Positions 1 through 4,933 of a stretch of DNA of 5,096 nt are shown here, one piece after another. The DNA comes from an uncultured Prevotella sp. (GTDB taxonomy: Bacteria > Bacteroidota > Bacteroidia > Bacteroidales > Bacteroidaceae). The notes under the pieces were generated by a model, which had not been told where the DNA came from, did no database searches, and saw only the letters and a list, made by a program, of their open reading frames with translations. The position numbers and the translations under genes are program-made. How positions within the stretch are numbered: position 1 is the first letter of the stretch; each line of letters begins with the position of its first letter. Location: the NCBI GenBank assembly GCA_902477645.1, contig CABSIA010000175.1, forward strand, positions 1 through 5,096. The letters are read 5' to 3'.

Positions 1-85
1 GCTATGTATAGCGGCCGCAAACAATAATTGGTCTATATGTGATTACATTTTACGATTGCGGCCGCTACGTGTAGCGGCCCTACAG
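1..85. repeat. REP/BIME-like pair of inverted GC-rich palindromes (left copy)
   Basis: Two palindromes face each other. The first is cut by the window edge (GCTA-tgta-TAGC followed by GGCCGCAA, positions 1-20). The second occupies 56-85: TTGC, then GGCCGCTA, loop CGTG, TAGCGGCC, then CTACAG. Each stem is 8 bp (4 bp visible for the cut one) with a 4-nt loop, and the two point in opposite directions with a 35-bp AT-rich spacer between them. Stems are conserved among all copies in the window while loops vary (TGTA, CGTG, TTTA, CGCA), as expected of REP-type repeats. Related copies lie at 3311-3420. The palindrome contains GCGGCCGC, but the context is a natural repeat. No protein-coding signal was seen here. 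Confidence 0.8.
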
Positions 86-135
86 TCTTTTACTGTAATT
101 AGTGCGCTTGGCAGTCTCGCAATCAGAAAAATCTG

Positions 136-177
136 TGGGATTAAAATAATATTCAATCCATGGGACTAAAATAATAT
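136..177. repeat. Imperfect tandem duplication, 17-bp unit with 25-bp period
   Basis: TGGGATTAAAATAATAT (136-152) recurs as TGGGACTAAAATAATAT (161-177) with one difference, separated by 8 bp. It lies in the AT-rich stretch between the left palindrome pair and the end of the ATPase gene. No gene was found in 86-267. The function is unknown; it could be a local slippage duplication or a pair of binding sites. Confidence 0.6.
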
Positions 178-242
178 GGTGAATTGTTATGGACTTGATT
201 CCGCCAACAGGTAATCCCCCTATATTTTTTCAGGTGGGTAAG

Positions 243-267
243 TAGAAAAATAGTGTCTATTTTTCTA
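243..267 (-). terminator. Perfect 11-bp hairpin after the ATPase gene
   Basis: TAGAAAAATAG (243-253) and CTATTTTTCTA (257-267) are exact reverse complements around a 3-nt loop. The hairpin starts directly after the TAA stop of the ATPase gene, and its first three bases form a second in-frame stop (TAA TAG). The stem is AU-rich, so it is a weak intrinsic terminator or an mRNA 3'-end stabiliser rather than a GC-rich terminator. Its position makes the assignment reasonable. Confidence 0.55.
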
Positions 268-1389
268 TTATCGCCTGATAATCCATTGCCGGAAGAGCGG
301 GTCTACAAATTCCAAATCATTGCCGTGCCTTTCCAAAATGTCTTTCTCTACAAGCACTTTTTTATTGCGCGTTATGGTTTGCGGACCGCCTAAATGATAA
401 CGGTTCACAACATCTTGTGAGTTAAGACGCTTCTCGCCGTTTGCCACAGCATACAACATTGCCATCTGCGACGGTGAAAGCCTGTCGGCATCAGTTTCAA
501 ACACAGGACTGTTGGTGTCTATCACTTCTCCAATGGCCCTGTCAACCAGTTCCCCGGTGGCTTCCCTGTCTGTATCTGCCCATACAAAGAAACTGAGCTG
601 CTGCACATACCATGAATGACAGTCCACAGCATCGCAGATTTTTTCAGCAGCTGCGGCAGAAATTGTCTTGCCGCTTTTCTCAAATGTATCCACAATATAT
701 GGAATCCAGTATTTCTTGGAAATCTTATCAAGATAGATAACTTGGCCGAAACGGTAGAAAGGATTTGAAGAATTGTTGAAAATCTCAAGCATCATGTGTC
801 GCTTACTGCCATAAAGACAATAGGTGGTATTCTGATGCTGCTGCCATACAGAACGCAGCATGCCCTCAATCCTCTTCCATTCAGGCAAATTGGCAAGGTT
901 CTGAAACTCATCTATACACACTATGACCTGCAGCCCTCTCTGTTCCGCAATTTTTTCCGGAAGACTCAGTATATCCTCGGCACTCCTGCTGAGCGGCTTA
1001 TATCCGAGGTCAAGCTCTATTGCATTCTGAGGATCGCTTTTTATCGTGATACTCGGACTCAGAACCTGGACATATTTTCTGAAAATCTCCATTCCCTTTT
1101 CAAACGATGATGACACTCCATTGAATACGGCGGTGGCGTATGCATTATAGAAATCGGCCTCACTTGTAATTTTAAAAGCATCAACAAAACATACTCTTAT
1201 GTTTTTGTTTTCATGCAGCATTTCTTTCATTGTGGCCTTGACAAGCGAAGACTTTCCCCATCGGCGCGGCGAAATGAGCATCACATTGACGCCATTGCCC
1301 AAAAAGGTCTTCAGCCGCTTTCTGTCTTCCTGACGGTCAATGAAATTGTCATCTTGTGCCAGTTCTCCATAAACAAATGGTCTTTTCAT
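268..1389 (-). CDS. ATPase_2/STAND-like AAA+ P-loop ATPase with C-terminal winged helix
   Basis: A 373-residue cytoplasmic ATPase of the type common in Bacteroidales and Archaea (Pfam ATPase_2-like, MNS clade of STAND NTPases; assigned by motif recognition). The N-terminal segment KRPFVYGELAQDDNFIDR leads into the P-loop SPRRWGKSS at about residues 40-48; the usual first Gly is Ser, but GKS is intact. Walker B is VIVCIDEFQNL at about 155-165 with D160 and E161. A sensor-like strand YCLYGSKRHMM follows at about 190-200. Residues about 300-373 look like a winged helix and end in FVDPLFRQWI, a family hallmark. All key residues are present, so the protein is probably active. The ATG start is supported by AAGGAAG seven bases upstream (1395-1401) and by the early start of the conserved N-terminus. 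The gene lies 69 bp downstream of the TPR regulator gene on the same strand, so co-transcription is possible. The cellular role is unknown; family members are suggested to act as signalling or regulatory ATPases, and no effector domain is attached here. Confidence 0.88.
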   Translation of the reverse strand: MKRPFVYGELAQDDNFIDRQEDRKRLKTFLGNGVNVMLISPRRWGKSSLVKATMKEMLHENKNIRVCFVDAFKITSEADFYNAYATAVFNGVSSSFEKGMEIFRKYVQVLSPSITIKSDPQNAIELDLGYKPLSRSAEDILSLPEKIAEQRGLQVIVCIDEFQNLANLPEWKRIEGMLRSVWQQHQNTTYCLYGSKRHMMLEIFNNSSNPFYRFGQVIYLDKISKKYWIPYIVDTFEKSGKTISAAAAEKICDAVDCHSWYVQQLSFFVWADTDREATGELVDRAIGEVIDTNSPVFETDADRLSPSQMAMLYAVANGEKRLNSQDVVNRYHLGGPQTITRNKKVLVEKDILERHGNDLEFVDPLFRQWIIRR

Positions 1390-1394
1390 AATTT

Positions 1395-1434
1395 CTTCCT
1401 TATTTTATATTTCTATTGCAAAAATACAAAATTA
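1395..1434 (-). promoter_or_regulatory. Ribosome binding site and candidate promoter of the ATPase gene
   Basis: On the minus strand AAGGAAG (1395-1401) sits 5-6 nt before the ATG at 1389, an unusually good Shine-Dalgarno sequence for this phylum. Two boxes match the Bacteroidetes -7 consensus TAnnTTTG: TATTTTTG (1419-1426) and TAATTTTG (1427-1434). A TTG further upstream, inside the adjacent hairpin, lies 23 or 15 nt away instead of about 20, so the promoter is imperfect. Read-through from the TPR gene remains possible. Confidence 0.45.
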
Positions 1435-1438
1435 TAAC

Positions 1439-1456
1439 GGTGTTTATATCAACACC
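1439..1456 (-). terminator. Small hairpin after the TPR regulator gene
   Basis: GGTGTT (1439-1444) and AACACC (1451-1456) are exact reverse complements around a 6-nt loop. The hairpin lies two bases beyond the stop codon of the TPR regulator. No strong T-run follows on the minus strand, so it may only attenuate transcription between the two genes. Confidence 0.35.
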
Positions 1457-1458
1457 TC

Positions 1459-3210
1459 TTATAATTTATGTTTTTTTACGCTTAATGAGAGGCCACTGTC
1501 GAACTTATTCATCCACCTCCAGACGGTGGTGCGGGGTATTCCCGTCAGTTTCGCGATCTCGGGCCCCGACAAGCCTATCTGCATCAGATAGCATACATTT
1601 ACCTGTTTCTCATCCAGATTACCGTGAGACAGGAATACTTTCTCTTTCAATGCCGGATACAACTCATCAACCGCCTTATACAGCTTTTGCCAGTCCACAG
1701 GCTCACAATCTTTACTTCCTGCGCATGCGTGTTTAATGGCGTTTATCACATCTTCTGCCTGTACTTCCAGTTCCTCTTTATGCAGCATATTCAGAAGTGA
1801 TAAGTTCTTTGCATTCATTTCCGTGAGCAATATCTCTTTCTCTCTAAGCTCATTGTCCGATTTGTTGAGTTCTTCCTTTGCCTCTTCCAATTGCTTATTC
1901 AGAGAGTTCAGGGAGTTTCTCGACTCCTTGAGCCTGCCATTAACATCAGATATTTCTCCCTCCTTTTCGGTTATTAGGATTTGCATTCTGTTCAGCTCCT
2001 CCGAAATCCTCAGTTTCTCCTTCAAATGACGGTTGCGTCTTACTACAACTATGGTTACCGATAATAACGAAATGACAACCAATGCGACAAAGGAGGAAAC
2101 AGCCATCAGCTGAAACCTCTCGTTTTCTTTTATAATTCTCTCCTCCCTATTTTTGTTTTTGTAGTATTTATATGCGTTGTTAACCGTGGCGGCGAGTTCC
2201 TGTCTTTTTCCCAAGTCAATTGAGTCGCTTATACGAATATATCTCACGGCATATTCGTTGGCAAGTCTCATGTTGCCGGCATTATAATAGAGATAGAGCA
2301 GAGCTTTTGCCGCGTCATACATTTCGAACAAGTCATTCCCGTTCTCAAGTATGCGGCTATATGCGGCTATTGCCGAGTCCTTGCTGCCATAATAGTTATT
2401 GTAATCTCCGTATGCATAGTTGATGTTATAATCATATTTACCGTCTTCTTTAACGGCCTTATCAAGCATGGCCTTGCATCTTTCGGCGTTCTGCCTGTCT
2501 TCCAAAAGCACAAAATCGGTTAATAGCAGACTGATACTTTCTGTATTATTCTGCAACCGTGGGTTATCGGTTATGTAGTCAAGAGCCACTTTAAACATTT
2601 TGTTTGCCTCACGAGGCCTTTTTAGAGCCATTAACGATGCTCCAAGATGCATTATGCTGTTAATTTCTATCTTTCTCAGCTTTTGTGATATATCGTACTC
2701 TTTCTTAGCATATTTGTATGCGTTTTGATAATCCTGTACAGAAAAAAAAGAACAGTTAAGACTTGAATAAGTATTTCTCAGCACTACGGAGTCTGCACCC
2801 TTATTGTTCTCACCAATATCCATAGATTTAAGAAAATGCTCCATAGACCTTGGTGTGTCACCCAAATCCCGATAAACGCTGCCAGCATAAAAATACGTCT
2901 CTTGTTTGTCGGCGACAGAGCCGCTTTTTTCATAATAATCCAGCAAAACTTTCACTATAGAGTCAGACTTTGCAGGAATATATGATTTATCTTCGAGCCG
3001 TATTTTTGTCAGGTCATATTTCATTCTGATGTCTTCCGACAGTCCGCCAATCTCATCCTTACGGGAATTCAGCATCGACAGGGCTTTCTCGGGCAGAGAG
3101 TCACCAATCTCCCTAACGCTGTCTATCCACAATTTCATATTGTCATCGTCTGAGCACGAGACAAAAGAAAGCATTAAGGCAACAATCACAGATATATAAA
3201 TTCTACGCAT
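1459..3210 (-). CDS. Membrane-anchored TPR regulator with coiled coil and C-terminal HTH
   Basis: A 583-residue protein read as a one-piece transmembrane transcription regulator. Residues 1-19 form a signal ending in a lipobox-like FVSC, with C19 followed by SDDDN. Residues about 30-335 are helical TPR-like repeats; clear ones are near 104-134 (YFYAGSVYRDLGDTPRSMEH), 144-175, 185-214, 266-291 and 302-331. A hydrophobic span at about 368-390 ends in VVVRRNRHLK, whose positive charges place the following part in the cytoplasm. Residues about 393-481 are a Glu/Lys/Leu-rich coiled coil. The C-terminus carries an HTH (about 545-570, LSGPEIAKLTGIPRTTVWRW). The architecture resembles Bacteroidetes TPR/HTH regulators that sense in the periplasm and bind DNA in the cytoplasm; the ligand and targets are not visible. 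The ATG at 3210 gives the signal sequence and lies about 30 nt after a consensus promoter. It is transcribed divergently from the secreted-protein genes, which are candidate targets. It could instead be an ordinary structural TPR protein, but the HTH argues against this. Confidence 0.88.
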   Translation of the reverse strand: MRRIYISVIVALMLSFVSCSDDDNMKLWIDSVREIGDSLPEKALSMLNSRKDEIGGLSEDIRMKYDLTKIRLEDKSYIPAKSDSIVKVLLDYYEKSGSVADKQETYFYAGSVYRDLGDTPRSMEHFLKSMDIGENNKGADSVVLRNTYSSLNCSFFSVQDYQNAYKYAKKEYDISQKLRKIEINSIMHLGASLMALKRPREANKMFKVALDYITDNPRLQNNTESISLLLTDFVLLEDRQNAERCKAMLDKAVKEDGKYDYNINYAYGDYNNYYGSKDSAIAAYSRILENGNDLFEMYDAAKALLYLYYNAGNMRLANEYAVRYIRISDSIDLGKRQELAATVNNAYKYYKNKNREERIIKENERFQLMAVSSFVALVVISLLSVTIVVVRRNRHLKEKLRISEELNRMQILITEKEGEISDVNGRLKESRNSLNSLNKQLEEAKEELNKSDNELREKEILLTEMNAKNLSLLNMLHKEELEVQAEDVINAIKHACAGSKDCEPVDWQKLYKAVDELYPALKEKVFLSHGNLDEKQVNVCYLMQIGLSGPEIAKLTGIPRTTVWRWMNKFDSGLSLSVKKHKL

Positions 3211-3245
3211 ATAATATTTAGGTTTTATTTTTTACAATGTCAGTG

Positions 3246-3277
3246 CAAAGATAATCAACTTTCTTATTCCAACCAAA
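3246..3277 (-). promoter_or_regulatory. Bacteroidetes-type promoter of the TPR regulator gene
   Basis: On the minus strand TTTG (3274-3277) is followed after exactly 20 nt by TATCTTTG (3246-3253), matching the -33/-7 consensus TTTG and TAnnTTTG. The predicted start of transcription is near 3239, leaving a leader of about 28 nt before the ATG at 3210. Right upstream lie the palindromic repeats, which are therefore probably not transcribed with this gene. Confidence 0.75.
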
Positions 3278-3310
3278 ACATATTGCACATAAAGTCTCAA
3301 AGCTTCAAGT

Positions 3311-3420
3311 TGTAGGGCCGCTGTAGGGCCGCTATTTATAGCGGCCGCAAGTAAGACCGCAAGCAAGACCGCAAGCAAGTTGGCATTTTTCTTTAGTGCC
3401 GCTACGCATAGCGGCCCCCC
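3311..3420. repeat. REP/BIME-like pair of inverted GC-rich palindromes (right copy)
   Basis: The first palindrome (3321-3350) is CTGTAG, GGCCGCTA, loop TTTA, TAGCGGCC, GCAA. It is the reverse complement of the unit at 56-85 apart from the four loop bases. An extra partial unit TGTAGGGCCGC (3311-3321) precedes it as an 11-bp tandem copy. The second palindrome points the other way and is degenerate: GCCGCTA (3398-3404), loop CGCA, TAGCGGC (3409-3415), followed by a C6-A8 homopolymer run (3415-3428). The pair repeats the layout seen at 1-85. Confidence 0.8.
3347..3382. repeat. Three 12-bp tandem units inside the right palindrome pair
   Basis: GCAAGTAAGACC, GCAAGCAAGACC and GCAAGCAAGTTG follow each other without gaps from 3347 to 3382. 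The first unit begins within the end of the palindrome (GCGGCCGCAA), so the array appears to have grown from the palindrome edge. The left palindrome pair has no such array. Confidence 0.7.
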
Positions 3421-3468
3421 AAAAAAAACAAGCAACACATAAATAACGCTCTTTATTATGTTTCATCT

Positions 3469-3594
3469 TGTTTCACTTATACCAACATCCCTACTTATCT
3501 CTGTCCCAATTACCATAGTCACATATTACTGAATATCAACCACTTACCAACCATCATCTCACCCGCCAACATCTTTTAACAGTTAAGTGAAACA
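3469..3594. repeat. 11-bp perfect inverted repeat in the intergenic region
   Basis: TGTTTCACTTA (3469-3479) and TAAGTGAAACA (3584-3594) are exact reverse complements 104 bp apart. The right arm ends 18 bp before the -33 box of the plus-strand promoter at 3613, so it could be an operator pair for a looped regulator, or chance in AT-rich DNA. Apart from this and the promoter, nothing gene-like was seen between 3429 and 3671. Confidence 0.35.
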
Positions 3595-3612
3595 CAGTGG
3601 AACAACTTTTTC

Positions 3613-3643
3613 TTGCATTTTCTTGGCAAAAGCAATAATTTTG
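3613..3643 (+). promoter_or_regulatory. Bacteroidetes-type promoter for the leader and secreted-protein genes
   Basis: TTG (3613-3615) is followed after 20 nt by TAATTTTG (3636-3643), a full match to TAnnTTTG with ideal spacing. Transcription would start near 3650, about 20 nt before the leader ORF and about 270 nt before the ATG of the secreted protein at 3920, so a long 5' leader is predicted. Confidence 0.7.
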
Positions 3644-3671
3644 CCACAACAAAACTAAAACAAAATACAAT

Positions 3672-3821
3672 ATGAAAAAGATCACATTTTTTGGTGCGGT
3701 CGCACAAAATGCAGTCTTCACTATTTCCCGTATGCGCAGTTCACGCTTTATCCCTGTTGAAGTTGGGTTAGGAGACAGTAGGCACCGCTATACATATAGA
3801 CGAAAACAGCAACACATATAG
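3672..3821 (+). CDS. 49-residue Arg-rich leader peptide ORF (candidate)
   Basis: An ATG about 22 nt after the predicted transcription start opens a 49-codon frame that begins MKKITFFGAVAQ and ends SRHRYTYRRKQQHI. It has seven Arg residues, mostly in its second half, and no clear signal peptide or domain. It is not recognised as a named family. Its stop codon (TAG, 3819-3821) falls inside the left arm of the inner RNA hairpin, and its 3' half overlaps the outer inverted repeat and the first copy of the duplicated arm. This makes a cis-acting leader peptide more likely than a free functional protein. There is no clear Shine-Dalgarno sequence, only A-rich DNA (ACAAAATACAAT) before the ATG, which is usual in this phylum. 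A purely fortuitous ORF within a structured untranslated region is the alternative. Confidence 0.45.
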   Translation: MKKITFFGAVAQNAVFTISRMRSSRFIPVEVGLGDSRHRYTYRRKQQHI

Positions 3822-3867
3822 ACATGTAGTTTTACACGTCTGTATGTGTTTTTAACCCAACTTTAAC
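3756..3867 (+). promoter_or_regulatory. Structured 5' leader with nested and alternative stems
   Basis: GTTGAAGTTGGGTTA (3756-3770) pairs with TAACCCAACTTTAAC (3853-3867) with one G-T wobble in 15 positions. It encloses the inner hairpin at 3812-3849, whose end is only three bases from the outer right arm. A second element, ACATATAGAC, occurs twice (3792-3801 and 3814-3823). The first copy plus G3802 can pair with 3837-3847 over 11 positions (one wobble) and so competes with the inner hairpin. This is a plausible attenuator or other cis-regulatory RNA for the gene at 3920. Pairing was worked out by eye; no folding energy was computed. Confidence 0.55.
3812..3853 (+). terminator. Attenuator-like hairpin followed by five Ts
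   Basis: ACACATATAGACATGTA (3812-3828), loop GTTT, and TACACGTCTGTATGTGT (3833-3849) form a 17-position stem with one mismatch and one wobble. A run of five Ts ends at 3853. The stem is AU-rich, so it is weaker than a classical terminator. The leader ORF stop codon sits in the left arm, so a terminating ribosome would block the stem. Confidence 0.45.
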
Positions 3868-3919
3868 GCTCAGAATTATTTTCACTTTAAATTCGTAAAA
3901 AATATAAACTTCAATAACC

Positions 3920-4504
3920 ATGAAACAATTTTGCATTATATTCTTTCTGCTCCTTGTCATGGCACACTCCGTGCAGGCGCAGGACATAACGGGTAAATGG
4001 AAGTGTTCCAAAGAACTATTGGACAGGCTTCAACTCCACAATGATAACATTAAAGGATATTACACCTTCAAAAAGAACGGAAAGTTTAAGCTGAGGATAA
4101 AAGGAACAAAAACCATAATAAAGAATTATGGTGGCATAGAGCTTAGGACCAACAAATTTTATACGAGGCATTCTACTTACCGCCCTCTTTCTATTAAGGT
4201 GTCAGGCAAGTATGAGGTAAAAGACGGAAAGGTATCAGCGTATGTAAAACTGAAAGATGTGAAAGTGTATGTTGGTATCAGCGCAAGGCTGCCACGAATT
4301 CCAGATGCGAATACCAGCGAATATGACTACAGAATGACACAATTTTATAATGAGCGATACGATTTTGACACATCAGAGACTGATATACAGGCCAACATGA
4401 TAAAAGCCGAGAAATGGTTTATGTGGTCATGGCGCGACCTGTCGGTAAGGCAAGCGGGCGATTCGCTGATTATAGGAAAAATAATAAAACTGACTAAAAT
4501 GTAA
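3920..4504 (+). CDS. Secreted, probably lipocalin-like beta-barrel protein
   Basis: A 194-residue exported protein. Residues 1-20 are a Sec signal peptide with a hydrophobic core (CIIFFLLLVM) and a VQA-Q cleavage site. The mature part begins with DITGKWKC, a GxW motif like that at the start of lipocalin-type barrels, and continues with alternating strand patterns: YYTFKKNGKFKLRIKG (about 47-62), LSIKVSGKYEVKDGKVSAYVK (about 90-110), and a closing strand DSLIIGKIIKL near the C-terminus. No lipobox is present, so a soluble periplasmic or secreted location is expected. There is one Cys in the mature part and no catalytic motif. Bacteroidales encode many lipocalin-like secreted proteins of unknown ligand; the family label is tentative. 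The ATG at 3920 gives the complete signal peptide, and the DNA before it is A-rich with no Shine-Dalgarno sequence. The gene follows the long structured leader, so attenuation is possible. A protease inhibitor or immunity role is an inference from the peptidase-like frame directly downstream. Confidence 0.8.
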   Translation: MKQFCIIFFLLLVMAHSVQAQDITGKWKCSKELLDRLQLHNDNIKGYYTFKKNGKFKLRIKGTKTIIKNYGGIELRTNKFYTRHSTYRPLSIKVSGKYEVKDGKVSAYVKLKDVKVYVGISARLPRIPDANTSEYDYRMTQFYNERYDFDTSETDIQANMIKAEKWFMWSWRDLSVRQAGDSLIIGKIIKLTKM

Positions 4505-4530
4505 CATTGCCGTCAGACTTCAGTTTTTTT
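4486..4530 (+). terminator. Terminator-like hairpin overlapping the stop of the secreted-protein gene
   Basis: AAAACTGA (4486-4493) and TCAGTTTT (4520-4527) are exact complements, and the T-run extends to seven (4524-4530). An alternative stem CTGAC (4490-4494) / GTCAG (4512-4516) encloses an inner AATGT/ACATT stem. The left arm lies within the last codons of the upstream gene, and the T-run ends in the only usable start codon (TTG, 4529) of the downstream frame. If functional, it would lower expression of that frame. Confidence 0.45.
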
Positions 4531-4933
4531 GGCTGAGTTGCATGGTCATGACTACCAAACTGCTTATGATGTGTTAACAAAGATTGCGATAGACAAAAGA
4601 TATAGTTTGACTGATCCAATGCGAGGTGGTATTCCGATTTGTGATGCGTTGACAGTTTTTGATTCATATTGCGAGCTCGGTCATGCAAACTATGACGAAG
4701 GTATAATAAAGTATAATATAGACAACGGCGTTGCTGTTGCACTTATTACTTCAGCCGATCCTCCTCACATGGTGACAGTCATCGGCTATGATAATAACTG
4801 CTATTACACAGCCGCCGGTGAGTCAAATGGAAATGTCACAGTTTATCTCAAAACAGAAATTGAAAAAAGTGGATATATATTTTTTAAGAACATAAAAGTA
4901 CCATACAGATGCAGACATTACGAACATTATTAA
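4529..4933 (+). CDS. Papain/C39-like cysteine peptidase fragment, probably 5'-truncated
   Basis: A frame of 134 codons from a TTG. It stays open back to 4505, directly after the stop of the upstream gene and in that gene's frame, adding HCRQTSVF. The pattern resembles papain-like or C39 peptidases: CRQTSVFLAELHG (candidate catalytic Cys at 4508-4510), then a helical part (YQTAYDVLTKIA), then PPHMVTVIGYD with the candidate catalytic His (residue 80 from the TTG), and a following strand pair (CYYTAAGESNGNVTVYL) where the third catalytic residue would lie. The TTG start would exclude the Cys, no ATG exists before residue 31 (DPMRGG), no promoter was seen, and a terminator-like hairpin precedes it. 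The most likely reading is a gene that lost its 5' end (signal and N-terminal region) recently, since no internal stop or frameshift has accumulated. Its 3' end overlaps the next gene by 25 bp, as in translationally coupled pairs. The peptidase assignment rests on motifs alone; it could also be an inactive or novel secreted domain. Confidence 0.5.
   Translation: MAELHGHDYQTAYDVLTKIAIDKRYSLTDPMRGGIPICDALTVFDSYCELGHANYDEGIIKYNIDNGVAVALITSADPPHMVTVIGYDNNCYYTAAGESNGNVTVYLKTEIEKSGYIFFKNIKVPYRCRHYEHY

Noticed and set aside
11..65. GCGGCCGC (NotI site) as a cloning-linker or vector trace
   Set aside because: The site occurs three times inside a natural palindromic repeat with conserved flanks, and no vector sequence is present.
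522..788. Minus-strand 88-codon frame inside the ATPase gene
   Set aside because: It is an out-of-frame shadow within the C-terminal half of the ATPase coding sequence.
796..1110. Plus-strand 104-codon frame
   Set aside because: It is antisense to the ATPase gene, which has clear conserved motifs in the opposite frame; no domain or start signal was seen.
1416..1736. Plus-strand 106-codon frame
   Set aside because: It is antisense to the HTH end of the TPR regulator, with no recognisable protein features.
1736..2029. Plus-strand 97-codon Ser-rich frame
   Set aside because: It is antisense to the coiled-coil region of the TPR regulator; the Ser/Leu/Phe-rich composition is the complement of Glu/Lys/Asn codons.
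3311..3420. CRISPR array
   Set aside because: The repeats are short palindromes and 12-bp tandem units without regular unique spacers of about 30 bp.
3232..3438. Minus-strand 68-codon frame rich in Leu and Ala
   Set aside because: It reads through the palindromes and the 12-bp tandem units, which create the LLAVLLAVLLAA pattern; it also covers the regulator promoter. It is a repeat artefact.
3469..3867. Insertion sequence or MITE bounded by terminal inverted repeats
   Set aside because: Neither the 11-bp nor the 15-bp inverted repeat is flanked by a target-site duplication that I can see, and no transposase frame is present. An RNA-structure or operator role explains the 15-bp pair better.
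4494..4742. Minus-strand 82-codon frame
   Set aside because: It is antisense to the peptidase-like frame, which has motif support and overlaps the next gene in a typical way.
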